A stretch of DNA of 64,000 nt. Origin: Bacillus sp. FSL K6-3431. Lineage in GTDB: Bacteria; Bacillota; Bacilli; Bacillales; Bacillaceae_C. A model generated the notes under the pieces. The model did not search any database. It had not been told where the DNA came from and saw nothing but the letters and a program-made list of their open reading frames with translations. Positions within the stretch are counted from its first letter, which is position 1, and each line of letters starts with the position of its first letter. Location: positions 4,340,001-4,404,000 of the forward strand of contig NZ_JBBOCT010000001.1 of assembly GCF_038002605.1 (NCBI RefSeq), given 5' to 3'. Shown here piece by piece: positions 35,319-44,021 of the stretch. Made by a program: the position numbers and the translations under genes.

Positions 35319-36560
35319 ATGGCCGTCGAAAAGGCGTTACTTGGCTGTATGTTAAGAGAGAATTTTTACATCTCTGATAGCGTGGTGCGGCCTGAGCATT
35401 TTGAAGACCTGCGTCACCAAGCACTCTATCGAAAAATGCGACTTTTGCATGAAAAAGGTAGGAGTGTTGACATCGTTACGCTCACAACAATGGTGGATAT
35501 GGAGCCATTCGGAGGAATCTCTTATCTTTATGATTTACAATCATATGCCAATCCGAAGAAATTTGATGATTATGAGCAACTTCTTCTGGACCAATGGAAA
35601 GAACGGGAAAAGCGAAATATTTTAACGCGAGCAAGAGAGGAAAATTGGGGAATCCAGCAAGTGATTCAAGCTTTACAGCACATTGATGCAGCGAGAATGG
35701 ATGATCATTTGTCGATTACAACGGCATTAGCTGAAATTTACGAAGCACCATGGCAAGAAGGGAAGGAAACGAAAGGGATTCCTACGGGGATTCAAGGCTT
35801 AGATCAAATGACGAACGGGTTTCAAGCAGGGGAGTTGACGGTCCTTGCTGCAAGGCCATCGATGGGAAAAACAGACGTAATGCTCCATTTTGCGAAAGAG
35901 GCGGGCTGGGACCGTTATCTTCCGATTGTTTTTTCTCTGGAGATGCCCCATCGAAGTTTGGTTCAAAGATTAATTGCATCTACAGGCGGTATCAATCGCA
36001 TCAAATTACGCAACCCGTTTCGAAATCTTAGTTTAGAGCAGAAGGAGGAATGGCCAAAGATGATCGGGCGTGTATCCGAGACATGTATGCAAATTTTTGA
36101 CGGTGCTGGGCAAACGATTGCTGAGATGCGGGCGAAAGTGAGAAAGTTGACTCATCAATTTCCTGATCAAAAACCGGTCATTATGATTGACTATTTAACG
36201 TTAATCCGAGCGGAAAAAGATTATGGTGGAAATATGCATTTACAAGTGACTGAAATTTCTAAGAGTCTGAAAATGCTCGCCAAGGAAATGAACTGCCCCG
36301 TACTTTTACTTGCACAATTAAATCGAGCGGTGGAGCAAAGGCAAAATAAACGTCCCCTCATGTCGGACATCCGTGAATCAGGGAGTGTCGAGCAAGATGC
36401 CGATGTCATTATTTTTCTTTATCGTGATACATACTATGATAAAACCTCTGACCAGAAACAGCTTGAGTTGATTATTTCCAAAAATCGCAATGGACCAGTT
36501 GGAACTGTTTTCGTCGACTATAATCAATATACAGGGAGAGTTACAGATGCCATCGATTAA
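35319..36560 (+). CDS. DnaB-like replicative DNA helicase, phage-like
   Basis: This 413-residue protein has a DnaB N-terminal domain (MAVEKALLGCMLRENFYISD, to about residue 100) and a RecA-like helicase domain with Walker A ARPSMGKTD, Walker B-type PVIMIDYLTLI and the DnaB motif RESGSVEQDADVIIFLYRD. It starts at the ATG after GGGGAGG, 2 bp past the DnaD-like gene. DnaB helicases unwind DNA at forks. Pairing with a DnaD-like loader is usual in temperate phages and some integrative elements, and the chromosomal dnaC is normally elsewhere. Its stop codon overlaps the next gene. Confidence 0.92.
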   Translation: MAVEKALLGCMLRENFYISDSVVRPEHFEDLRHQALYRKMRLLHEKGRSVDIVTLTTMVDMEPFGGISYLYDLQSYANPKKFDDYEQLLLDQWKEREKRNILTRAREENWGIQQVIQALQHIDAARMDDHLSITTALAEIYEAPWQEGKETKGIPTGIQGLDQMTNGFQAGELTVLAARPSMGKTDVMLHFAKEAGWDRYLPIVFSLEMPHRSLVQRLIASTGGINRIKLRNPFRNLSLEQKEEWPKMIGRVSETCMQIFDGAGQTIAEMRAKVRKLTHQFPDQKPVIMIDYLTLIRAEKDYGGNMHLQVTEISKSLKMLAKEMNCPVLLLAQLNRAVEQRQNKRPLMSDIRESGSVEQDADVIIFLYRDTYYDKTSDQKQLELIISKNRNGPVGTVFVDYNQYTGRVTDAID

Positions 36561-36987
36561 AACTCTTTTTGAAGATGCGATTCGCTATGAGGAAACATTC
36601 CTTGCTCATACCATCTTTTGCTTATCTCAAGAGGGAAAAATTTCCTGGGATGATAATGATTCCGTTTTATCTAAAGTACAACCAGATCCAGCTAGACTAA
36701 CAGAAATGATTGAAAAAAATTTCCTCGGTATTTGCGAGATTAATATGTACACAGTGAGAGTGACGAATCGAAAATGGGCTTTTATTTTCGCCAAAAGTTC
36801 TGAGGAAGCGAAAAACCATTTGTGGAAGACAATACGACGAAAACCGTTGAGTTGCCGTGAACTTTCTCCAGATCAAGAGGTATGGATCGGCAATCGCTTC
36901 CTCCATTTCCGTGAATGGAAAAAGGAACAAAGCGGATTTCCTTGTTTGGTTGGGTATTATTTATCATTATGGTCTTATGCTGTATAG
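36547..36987 (+). CDS. Hypothetical protein of the replication cassette
   Basis: This 146-residue protein starts inside the helicase gene end (GGGAGAG upstream), so its translation is coupled to it. The N-terminal half is helical and acidic (FEDAIRYEETFLAHTIFCLS) and the second half basic, with WAFIFAKSSEEAKNHLWKTI. Proteins of this type follow DnaD/DnaB pairs in Bacillus phage-like regions; none has a known role to my knowledge. The last ~15 residues (PCLVGYYLSLWSYAV) look atypical and may reflect a 3' frame change. Confidence 0.55.
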   Translation: MPSIKTLFEDAIRYEETFLAHTIFCLSQEGKISWDDNDSVLSKVQPDPARLTEMIEKNFLGICEINMYTVRVTNRKWAFIFAKSSEEAKNHLWKTIRRKPLSCRELSPDQEVWIGNRFLHFREWKKEQSGFPCLVGYYLSLWSYAV

Positions 36988-37150
36988 AGTACATTTGCGT
37001 CTTCCAGATGGGAGGCAATCCCTATAGGGGGTTCATCCTCTCTATCATGAAAAATCGAATTATATTCGCTACCATTGAAATGGCAGCGGACATAATAGAC
37101 ATCTATTCTTCTCATATTCATCTATTTGTTTTTGTTATTGACATTGGATG

Positions 37151-37323
37151 TGTATTAATCATATAATACAAACATAAGGTGTATTATATGATTAATACAG
37201 TTTTTGGTTTCGCAAGTTTATTTTATCCCTATTTTTTTAGGTGATGTGTATTAACTACCTAATACAGACAATTGTTTTATGAAAGAAATTTTTTTACTTA
37301 TACTGTATTAACCCCTTAATACA
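37151..37323. promoter_or_regulatory. Four operator copies upstream of the GntR-ABC operon
   Basis: Four 20-bp sites share TGTATTA-N6-TAATACA: 37151-37170, 37180-37199, 37247-37266 and 37304-37323. The first two are inverted relative to each other and also pair into a 20-bp perfect hairpin. Sites of this form fit an autoregulatory YtrA-type GntR repressor encoded just downstream. Confidence 0.85.
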
Positions 37324-37349
37324 ATAAGTGTTTTTTAGGAGGTGGAACG

Positions 37350-37724
37350 ATGGATGTGAAGTTTAATAATAGGGATCCTGTATATATACAAGTGATTCGG
37401 CATTTTAAAGAACAAATTGCCACGGGTGTTTTTGCACCTGGTCAAGAGATTCCATCTAGAAGGGAATTAGCCAGTCAGCTAAAGATTAATCCCAATACTG
37501 CGCAGCGGGCGTATAAAGAAATGGAGGAACAAGGGTTGATTTTTACGGAAAGAAATGTATCTAGTCACATTACTAAGGATGAGCAAGTATTAAAAATGGT
37601 ACGAGAGGAATTGATTTTAGAGGCAGTTGATGCTTTCGTTCATTCCGTAAGGACAATCAATGTATCCTTAAACGAGGCGTTGAATTTAGTGAAGAAAGAG
37701 TATGAAAAGGAAAGTAATGTATAG
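37350..37724 (+). CDS. GntR-family regulator, YtrA subfamily
   Basis: This 124-residue protein has a GntR winged helix (IYIQVIRHFKEQIATGVF, then SRRELASQLKINPNTAQRAY, residues 10-70) and only a short C-terminal helix for dimerisation, the mark of the YtrA subfamily. YtrA regulators repress ABC-transporter operons of which they are the first gene. That fits the four TGTATTA-N6-TAATACA sites upstream and the ABC genes downstream. GGAGGTGG precedes the ATG. In B. subtilis the ytr operon responds to cell-wall antibiotics; the same signal here is only a guess. Confidence 0.93.
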   Translation: MDVKFNNRDPVYIQVIRHFKEQIATGVFAPGQEIPSRRELASQLKINPNTAQRAYKEMEEQGLIFTERNVSSHITKDEQVLKMVREELILEAVDAFVHSVRTINVSLNEALNLVKKEYEKESNV

Positions 37725-37735
37725 GGGGGATTTAT

Positions 37736-38426
37736 ATGATTGAAGTAAAAGGGGTAACAAAAAAGTTTGGTAAGAAGAAAGTTTTAAATGGAGTTTCATT
37801 TACCGCAGAAAAGGGCAGAATTACTTGTTTAATTGGCATTAATGGTGTTGGGAAAACAACGATAATGAAAGCGATTATGGCATTAACCCCCATTAATAGT
37901 GGAGAAATCCTTATTGACGGTAAAAAGATCCATAAAGGGAGTTATGAAAAAATTACGTTTATACCGGATGCAATAACGATGTTGCCGCAAATGAAAATAC
38001 GCGATGCTTTTACTTTTATGGCAGACTTTTACGACTGTTGGAATCAAAAACGTGCCAATGAACTGCTTCAGTTTTTTAGACTAAAAGAATCGGAAAAGAT
38101 TTCTGAATTATCGAAAGGTAATACCGCAAAAGTGAACCTTTTTACTTGGGCTCGCAATGGATGTTGATTATGTCTTAATGGATGAGCCTTTTTCTGGTAT
38201 CGATATATTTAGTCGTGAGCAAATTGCAGATGTTTTTACGAGTCATTTAATTGAAGACCGTGGTGTCATCATCACGACACATGAAATTAATGACATCGAA
38301 CATCTGATTGATAAAGTAGTTTTACTAGATAATGGCGTAGTTTTAAAGGAATTCGACGCAGAAGAAGTTAGGGAGAACGAAGGGAAATCTGTAATTGATG
38401 TCATGAGAGAGGTGTATAAAGCATGA
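37736..38426 (+). pseudogene. ABC transporter ATP-binding protein, split by a one-base insertion
   Basis: Two overlapping frames make up a normal ~230-residue ATPase. The first (37736-38167) has Walker A GINGVGKTT and ends before Walker B; the second (from 38157) starts MDVDYVLMDEPFSGID with Walker B and continues to the H-loop ITTHE. A family-typical NLLLGLAMDVDYVLMDEP is restored if one T is removed from the CTTTTTAC run at 38138-38145. It may be a true mutation, a sequencing error or slippage-dependent expression. The signature region is also shortened to LSKGNTAKV, as in YtrB/YhcH-type ATPases. Confidence 0.85.
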
Positions 38427-39253
38427 AACGTTATTTGAAGTTAGTCAATTTCGAGTTTAATCGTTTCTTTAAACTATATCTCGTTTTAATTGGAATGACG
38501 ATCCTTATACAAATGATTGGCGTTATTTTTGAATCACAACAATATTTAAATCGAGCAAATAAACTAATATACGAGGAATTAATTCCAAAGGGCGATTTTA
38601 TAGAACAATATGGGACAATGTCTTTTTTTAATATTTCGCAAACAGCTTGGTTTATGGGCCCGATTGTAGTTTGTGGTGTTATATTACTTATTTATATCTT
38701 TTTTATTTGGTATCGTGATTGGCTTGGGAAAAATACATTTAGTTATCGTTTGTTCATGTTACCAACAGCACGCCTTCATATTTATTTAGCAAAGGCTACA
38801 ATGATTTTCCTATGTATTTTAGGTATGGTTGCTATCCAACTATTACTAATACCAGTTGAAAGTCAAGTATTACAGTGGATGGTTCCAAGTGAGTTCCGAA
38901 CCGATCTCTCTGTAAAGGAAATTACTAGCATCCAATATTTGGCGATGCTGTTTCCGGAAAACTTTATTGAATTTATGCTTTATTATAGTGCTGGCATCGC
39001 GGCTGTATCTATTATTTTCACGGCGATCATGTTTGAACGTGCTTTTCGTTTGAAAGGGGTGTTCTATGGCATTCTCTATATTGCTGTTTCTCTATTTATC
39101 CTTTTGGTTCCAATGTTAGTCGATGATTTAATACTAAATTATTATTTTTATCCACTCGAGTTATTTTTTATAGAATTAGGGACAGCTTTCATTGTACTCG
39201 CTGGTGCGATTTGGACGGGCAATTTCCTTATAAAAAATAAAGTAAGGGTTTGA
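38423..39253 (+). CDS. ABC-2-type permease of the GntR operon
   Basis: This 276-residue membrane protein has about six hydrophobic segments (around residues 17-35, 70-92, 118-138, 183-208, 216-238 and 243-268). Loops with RDWLGKNTFSYRLFMLPTAR are typical of bacitracin- or YtrC-type ABC-2 permeases. It overlaps the ATPase stop by 4 bp and would form the membrane channel of that exporter. With the ATPase gene frameshifted, its function depends on whether the frameshift is real. Confidence 0.8.
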   Translation: MKRYLKLVNFEFNRFFKLYLVLIGMTILIQMIGVIFESQQYLNRANKLIYEELIPKGDFIEQYGTMSFFNISQTAWFMGPIVVCGVILLIYIFFIWYRDWLGKNTFSYRLFMLPTARLHIYLAKATMIFLCILGMVAIQLLLIPVESQVLQWMVPSEFRTDLSVKEITSIQYLAMLFPENFIEFMLYYSAGIAAVSIIFTAIMFERAFRLKGVFYGILYIAVSLFILLVPMLVDDLILNYYFYPLELFFIELGTAFIVLAGAIWTGNFLIKNKVRV

Positions 39254-39268
39254 TGGGAGGTCAAAAGA

Positions 39269-40486
39269 ATGAAACGATATTGGAAAATCATTACCCTTTG
39301 TATCATTACGGTTATTGGGATTGGCATTTTTTATATACAATCTAGTTTGGCTGGAAATGACGATATACAAATTGAATTTGAAAGGGTAAGTGGTAATGAA
39401 GATGAAGTGGAAAATTTATCTTTATACGCTAGTTATGAATTTGATTATATGTATCAAACTTTACAAATCTCAAGTAAAGGAACTTTCAATCTAGAAAATC
39501 AATCCCCGCTTCAACAATTGATAAGGGAGAAAACTGTACCCGTTTTTAAAGAATTAATAGAAAAACACAGAAGTTTTATGCGCAGTAAAGAATTACTGCC
39601 TAGTTACTTTTATGAAGATGAAAGTCTATTAGTATATGCCAATATTAGTAGGGATGTTTTTTATGAATCACGTAGAAATTCCTCTTTTGATATTGAGGTT
39701 TTAAATAAAAAATCAGGAGAAACTACTTCAATCCAGTTAGATAAACCAAAAGACAAAAACAACAGTTGGACAGATGTAGTGGAGGTCCAAGTTATTGATG
39801 GTAAATTAAAGGTCTTTACACGAGAACAAGTTGCAGATGAAGTTGGGTTATATGTATACACATTTGACATAGAGGGACAAAAGTTAATCGATAATGAATT
39901 GATTGTATCTAAGCCAACTGTAGAGAATGGCTGGTCAGATGTAAGGATTATTAATCACTTTTATTCGATTCAACCAGAAAAATATCTTTTGATTAAATTA
40001 GATGCTTATGAAGATAGAGATATGCAAGGTGAGGGAGAAGTCGCAGAACATTCCGATGCTGGTCCAGATGTAGTGACAAATGAGGTCTCCATCTACAATT
40101 TGGAAGATAACCAATTAGAAATATTCATTACACCAGATGATTTGTCAGGTGATATAGATTCGTCTGCAATCTATGATTCTACGATTTTTATTCCATCTCA
40201 GTCAGCGAGTGGTTTAGAAGTGAACCAGTATGATATTGAAAAGAGGAAGTGGGGAAAAAAACTAACATTTGATTTATTACCTGCAAAGAGTGGTGAGGAT
40301 ACACCTTTTGTTCAATTAATGAATGGTAAAGTATATATCATTCGTTCAATAAAGAATGGGCACTCACTTTTTATAGGTGATTTAAAAACAGGTGAATCCT
40401 TATATGAAGGAAAACTAAAAGTGAAAAATCCAGGGCCAGAACAAAAGGATTATCGCTTATATATTAACGAAATAGAGGATGTTTAA
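39269..40486 (+). CDS. Membrane-anchored extracytoplasmic protein of the GntR-ABC operon
   Basis: This 405-residue protein has an uncleaved-looking N-terminal signal/anchor (YWKIITLCIITVIGIGIFYI) and a long hydrophilic domain with repeating beta-strand blocks such as SIQLDKP...EVQVIDGKLKVF and NEVSIYNLEDNQLEIF. These resemble propeller-like accessory proteins of ABC operons. It starts 15 bp after the permease with GGGAGG, so it is the last gene of the operon. It probably works with the exporter at the outer face of the membrane. No enzymatic motif was recognised. Confidence 0.7.
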   Translation: MKRYWKIITLCIITVIGIGIFYIQSSLAGNDDIQIEFERVSGNEDEVENLSLYASYEFDYMYQTLQISSKGTFNLENQSPLQQLIREKTVPVFKELIEKHRSFMRSKELLPSYFYEDESLLVYANISRDVFYESRRNSSFDIEVLNKKSGETTSIQLDKPKDKNNSWTDVVEVQVIDGKLKVFTREQVADEVGLYVYTFDIEGQKLIDNELIVSKPTVENGWSDVRIINHFYSIQPEKYLLIKLDAYEDRDMQGEGEVAEHSDAGPDVVTNEVSIYNLEDNQLEIFITPDDLSGDIDSSAIYDSTIFIPSQSASGLEVNQYDIEKRKWGKKLTFDLLPAKSGEDTPFVQLMNGKVYIIRSIKNGHSLFIGDLKTGESLYEGKLKVKNPGPEQKDYRLYINEIEDV

Positions 40487-40575
40487 TAAAGAGCGCAAAG
40501 ATTAAAATCAAAAGGACTCTTACAAGCATATATTAATAGCTAGTATTGGTATATGAATATAATAAGGTGGAGAAA

Positions 40576-41088
40576 ATGAGGGAAAATGAAATTGAACGAA
40601 TTATAACCAATTATGAAATGGAGTTGCGTTATTTAGCATTTAGATATGTACGAGATTGGATAGTAGTAGATGATATTATGCAAGAAGTATATTTGAAGGT
40701 TTTTTTGAAATTGAATTCTTTCAAGGAAAAATCAAATATAAAGACTTGGCTATATAAAATTACTTGTAATCAATGTATTGACTATTTGCGCAGTAAAGTT
40801 TTTAGATCTACTATTTTAATGGATAACCTAGAAGAATGTCTATTTTCCAACAGGAAATCAGTTGAAAGTGAATTGCTTGATAAATTGGAAAGAGAAAGAC
40901 TTTACCAACATATTAATTCTCTGCCGAACGATTACAAACAAACATTATCCCTATATTACTTTAGTAACTATTCTTATAAAGAAATTAGCTATATGTTGTG
41001 TAAAGATATTTCTTTTGTTAAAAATAAACTTCTTAGGGGAAAACGTTTGTTAAAGAAAGTATATCAGAAAGATGAGTTATTAGCGTAA
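40576..41088 (+). CDS. ECF-type RNA polymerase sigma factor
   Basis: This ~170-residue protein has sigma region 2 (LAFRYVRDWIVVDDIMQEVY, then KTWLYKITCNQCIDYLR) and region 4 (LPNDYKQTLSLYYFSNYSYK, then KNKLLRGKRLLKKV). ECF factors direct transcription of stress or envelope genes and are usually held by an anti-sigma factor in the same operon. None is seen here, because a terminator follows at 41118. The ATG at 40576 is chosen for its AAGGTGG; an in-frame start at 40546 lacks one. Region 4 is lysine-rich and slightly divergent. Confidence 0.85.
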   Translation: MRENEIERIITNYEMELRYLAFRYVRDWIVVDDIMQEVYLKVFLKLNSFKEKSNIKTWLYKITCNQCIDYLRSKVFRSTILMDNLEECLFSNRKSVESELLDKLERERLYQHINSLPNDYKQTLSLYYFSNYSYKEISYMLCKDISFVKNKLLRGKRLLKKVYQKDELLA

Positions 41089-41117
41089 AGATGAACGGAA
41101 TATGATAGGTGATGATT

Positions 41118-41141
41118 AGGCACCCATTTTGGGTGTCTTTC
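41118..41141 (+). terminator. Terminator after the sigma factor gene
   Basis: GGCACCCA / TGGGTGTC with a short T loop is followed by TTTCTTATT. Confidence 0.75.
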
Positions 41142-41536
41142 TTATTAGGGAAAAGGATACAAACAACTTAAAGGGGAAAATGAAGAACAAATAAATTGAG
41201 AAATGAAATGTCTTCAAAATATGTCTATCTATTCATTAGTTGAGTTTCAACAGCTAATTGATTTAACGATGGATAAATTAGACTTTTGACGTCACCAATT
41301 AGTATATTATATGGTGAATTAGATGAACCGTTGTATAAAGAGAGTGCAATCTTTTAAAGCGTTGCGACGAATCAAAAAACAATAAAGGGGTATCCGAACT
41401 CTAAACATTTAATGACATTAGGCAAGGACATTAACGACGTGAACAAAGATATTCTTACATTCTTAAATTAAATTTGCAGCTTCTTCATCAAATTGAAATG
41501 AGAGATGTACAGTGTGTAATTTTGAAATATAAAAAT
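41142..41536. other. Intergenic with possible decayed small frames
   Basis: About 395 bp. Short plus-strand stretches read SIYSLVEFQQLIDLTMDKLD and KGYPNSKHLMTLGKDINDVN in different frames, perhaps remnants of a small regulator gene. No intact gene is present. Confidence 0.3.
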
Positions 41537-41562
41537 AAAAAACCACTAGGAGTGGTTTTTTA
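41537..41562 (-). terminator. Terminator of the small minus-strand gene
   Basis: AAAAAACCACT-AGG-AGTGGTTTTTT overlaps the stop codon of the gene at 41560-41718 and has A- and T-runs on both sides, so it may be bidirectional. Confidence 0.85.
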
Positions 41563-41718
41563 ATCTCGCATTGCTCCTGCCTCTCGGGAAGTCATTGCAC
41601 CTTGTCCTTCACTTATATCCTTCTGAATTTCTTGTTTTACCTTTTCAGCATCAGTTCCGGCAAATCCTGGTTTCATACTAGAACTTAAGTTTTTTTGAGC
41701 TTGTTTATCTTGTTGCAT
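41560..41718 (-). CDS. Small hydrophilic protein, possible spore-associated protein
   Basis: This 52-residue protein starts at an ATG with perfect AAGGAGG 6 nt upstream and ends inside a strong terminator, so it is a genuine gene. It is Lys-, Gln- and Glu-rich with the segment GTDAEKVKQEIQKDI, loosely like the repeat core of gamma-type small acid-soluble spore proteins, and ends SREAGAMRD. It has no membrane segment. The spore link is suggestive only. Confidence 0.6.
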   Translation of the reverse strand: MQQDKQAQKNLSSSMKPGFAGTDAEKVKQEIQKDISEGQGAMTSREAGAMRD

Positions 41719-41757
41719 ACAAGTCCTCCTTAATTTTTCATAATAGACTCTCGGCAT

Positions 41758-42544
41758 TCACCGAGTCAGATGGTACAAGGTTTTCTTGTGCCATTTTTTT
41801 ATGTCTCCTCCTACTTTTAATAGGGGAATAGTTCACTTTTTATTAGTAGAATTGCCTATTCTGTATTGAACGAGATAAACAATCTACATACAACGCGTCC
41901 GCCTACCACCGTACGGACACCATATCATCGTAGAACGATGGTTTCCAGCCTCTAAATGATAATCGACCTTCTCCGCTTCTTTGGCATGTTTTTATTTGAA
42001 AAAAGTTTGAAAACGAATACCAAATATTCAATAAAGCTTAATTCCCAGTAGGTTTTTGGAAATTGGGCAGATTTACTCCTCAAAATTCCGAGAGTCTATT
42101 CATGTTCAACAATCTTATTGTTTACAAAAAAACGTTCGGTATACCCTGAGTACAGTACTAATGCTGTAAACGAGCACTTTATACCAGGCGCCCTTTTTCA
42201 CTTTAATCCAGAAAGCCTGAAATAATGTGCTATTTTTTTTATCTTATTTCGGAATGTGCAAAATCTTGTTCAAATTTCTCCAGCTAAAAATAGAGATAAG
42301 AAAACCCCTAAAACGGGGCATCAACGGGCATATGTATTTTTATTCGAATCTTGTACACTGTATTCGCAATTGAAAATTGAGCCATGTAAAGTACGGATAT
42401 TTTCACAAACTTTAGTTGAAGCGCTTTAATAGTGCTAGGCTTGACCGATGTAAATGGCTAGTGTTAAAACTGAGGGGAAGCGAAGGCGACTATATAATTA
42501 ATGATAGGTGAAATAAGGCTTATGCCATTATATTAACAATAATA
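41758..42544. other. Long intergenic region with one hairpin
   Basis: About 790 bp without a credible gene. A hairpin ATGGTACAAG / CTTGTGCCAT followed by seven T lies at 41771-41803. A GC-richer patch at 41890-41960 (CCGCCTACCACCGTACGGAC) may be a trace of a mobile element but could not be identified. Confidence 0.5.
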
Positions 42545-42593
42545 TTGACGGGACACCAATGGGTGTCTTATAATAAGGCTACCAATTGGTGTC
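42545..42593 (+). promoter_or_regulatory. Promoter with palindromic operator for the arsR-type gene
   Basis: A -35 TTGACG (42545-42550), an 18-bp spacer and a perfect -10 TATAAT (42569-42574) are visible. The spacer holds the palindrome GACACCAATGGGTGTC (42552-42567), and a related ACCAATTGGTGTC follows at 42581-42593. A repressor there would block the promoter, consistent with autoregulation. Confidence 0.8.
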
Positions 42594-42615
42594 GTATTTA
42601 CAAGGAGGGGGGATT

Positions 42616-42939
42616 TTGAAAGAGAAGAAACAAGAGCGTGATGTTTATGTAGCCATCGCTGACCCCACAAGGCGTAAATTGCTACGTTTGTTGGCAGAGT
42701 CGGAAGAGTTACCTCTTTTCAAATTAACCGCTCAATTTCAAATGGGACGTACCGCTGTTTCTAAACATTTGGCTATTCTTAAAGAAGCTGGATTAGTTGT
42801 TGACCGAAAAGTTGGTAAAGAAACAAGGTATCGAATAAATCCAATCCCATTAAGGGAAGTTAAAGATTGGGTATCCTTTTACGAGAAATTTTGGAACGAT
42901 AAAGTAGTACTTTTAAAAAAAATATTATCGGAGGAATAG
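42616..42939 (+). CDS. ArsR-family winged-helix regulator
   Basis: This 107-residue regulator is read from a TTG with AAGGAGGGGGG directly upstream; an in-frame GTG or ATG further up lacks spacing. The winged helix contains IADPTRRKLLRLLAE, LTAQFQMGRTAVSKHLAILK and the wing VVDRKVGKETRYRI. It has no cysteine metal site, so it belongs to the ArsR-like regulators paired with AHSA1/SRPBCC proteins (ydfF/yuxN-type arrangement) rather than to metal sensors. Its operators are probably the palindromes in its own promoter. Confidence 0.88.
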   Translation: MKEKKQERDVYVAIADPTRRKLLRLLAESEELPLFKLTAQFQMGRTAVSKHLAILKEAGLVVDRKVGKETRYRINPIPLREVKDWVSFYEKFWNDKVVLLKKILSEE

Positions 42940-42942
42940 ATT

Positions 42943-43356
42943 ATGGCAGACGTAACATTAGATTTTCAGTTTTCAAGTTCAATCAATAAGGTATGGAACG
43001 CATTAACAGATTCGGACACCCTTGCAAAATGGATATGGAAAAATGACTTTAAACCAGTTGTCGGACAAAAGTTTCAATTCCGATCTGAGCCAAATGAATG
43101 GTGGGATGGAATTGTTAATGGTGAAGTCCTTGAAGTAGAGGAGCCTAATAAATTATCTTATATTTGGGCAAGTGCTGGAGAAACTACTACTATTACATGG
43201 ACTTTGAAAGAAGATTCTGATGGAGCTACCCATCTGCATTTTGAACAAACAGGTTTTAGTGAAGCAACAAAAGCAACCAAGGGAGCCATTGAAGGAGCTA
43301 AATACAGTTGGACGGTGATGGGTGGTCAACTCGAAAAAGTGCTAGGGGAAATGTAA
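42943..43356 (+). CDS. SRPBCC/AHSA1-family protein
   Basis: This 137-residue protein has the START-like AHSA1 fold: an N-terminal SSSINKVWNALTDSDTLAKW helix-grip start, then the beta sheet with GEVLEVEEPNKLSYIW, and a long C-terminal helix (GAIEGAKYSWTVMGGQLEKV). Such proteins bind small hydrophobic ligands. It starts 3 bp after the ArsR-type gene with GGAGG, forming the common ArsR-SRPBCC pair, in which the regulator controls the ligand-binding partner. The ligand is unknown. Confidence 0.88.
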   Translation: MADVTLDFQFSSSINKVWNALTDSDTLAKWIWKNDFKPVVGQKFQFRSEPNEWWDGIVNGEVLEVEEPNKLSYIWASAGETTTITWTLKEDSDGATHLHFEQTGFSEATKATKGAIEGAKYSWTVMGGQLEKVLGEM

Positions 43357-43450
43357 GAACAAACCTGAACATTTGTAATAACAACGGCTTGATTTACTGA
43401 GCCGTTGTTTTCTTCGTACATAAAGCTAATTTTAAAAAGGAGACTGGGAA

Positions 43451-43663
43451 ATGAGTTTTTTTCAAGATACATTATCTATATTTAAAAAAAGGGATTTATT
43501 ATTTTTAGAGAGCTACAAGGAATCAGAAGATGTTTATACCTTTCTATTTGAAAAAGAGAAAGATCTAACCTACTCAGTTTTTATACCAATAAATAATCCA
43601 ATACCACCCTATATTAATCCATCTATTCCCTTTTGCCTTTTCTCTAATTTCTCTTCTTTATAA
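43451..43663 (+). pseudogene. Flavin/ferredoxin reductase-like protein, N-terminal fragment
   Basis: The frame has a good ribosome binding site (AAGGAGA) and starts MSFFQDTLSIFKKRDLLFLE, then SYKESEDVYTFLFEKEKDLT. This matches the start of Bacillus FAD-dependent ferredoxin-NADP-reductase-like proteins. After about 44 residues the match ends and unrelated sequence follows (NNPIPPYINPSIPFCLF). It is a truncated gene; the FAD- and NAD-binding domains are missing. Confidence 0.6.
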
Positions 43664-44021
43664 TTTCGGAGAACTTTATTCCAATTCCGAAAAAACGGTG
43701 AAAAAACGTGTGAAAAACAAGCTGGAAACGAGAATTTTCGAATCAAAGTTTGTCCAAAATGGGAGTTCGGTCGGAAAACTTTATTTTAACCTGGCTGGAA
43801 ATCGGGTTTGAGTGGAAGGGGAAGTCAAAGTAAATTTTTAATAAACAGGAAGTGTCTAACAAAAATAATCAATTCCTAATTAAAGTAAACTTTTCCGATC
43901 AGTTTGATAAAAAGTGCTTAAGCATGGTATAAGTATAAAAGAAGCAGGGATATCTTTGCTTTTTATTTTAGGGACAAGGGTTTGACCTGGTGTCCCATAA
44001 TGAGAGGGTTCGAATTTGAAT
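43664..44021. other. Intergenic, nothing firm
   Basis: About 360 bp. It includes CGGTGAAAAAACGTGTGAAA-type sequence that faintly resembles 24850-24880, but no defined element or gene. Confidence 0.35.

Noticed and set aside
41890..41965. GC-rich patch considered as a group II intron domain
   Set aside because: Unlike 26238-26318, it has no GAAA-looped domain V hairpin and no 3' splice-end sequence.
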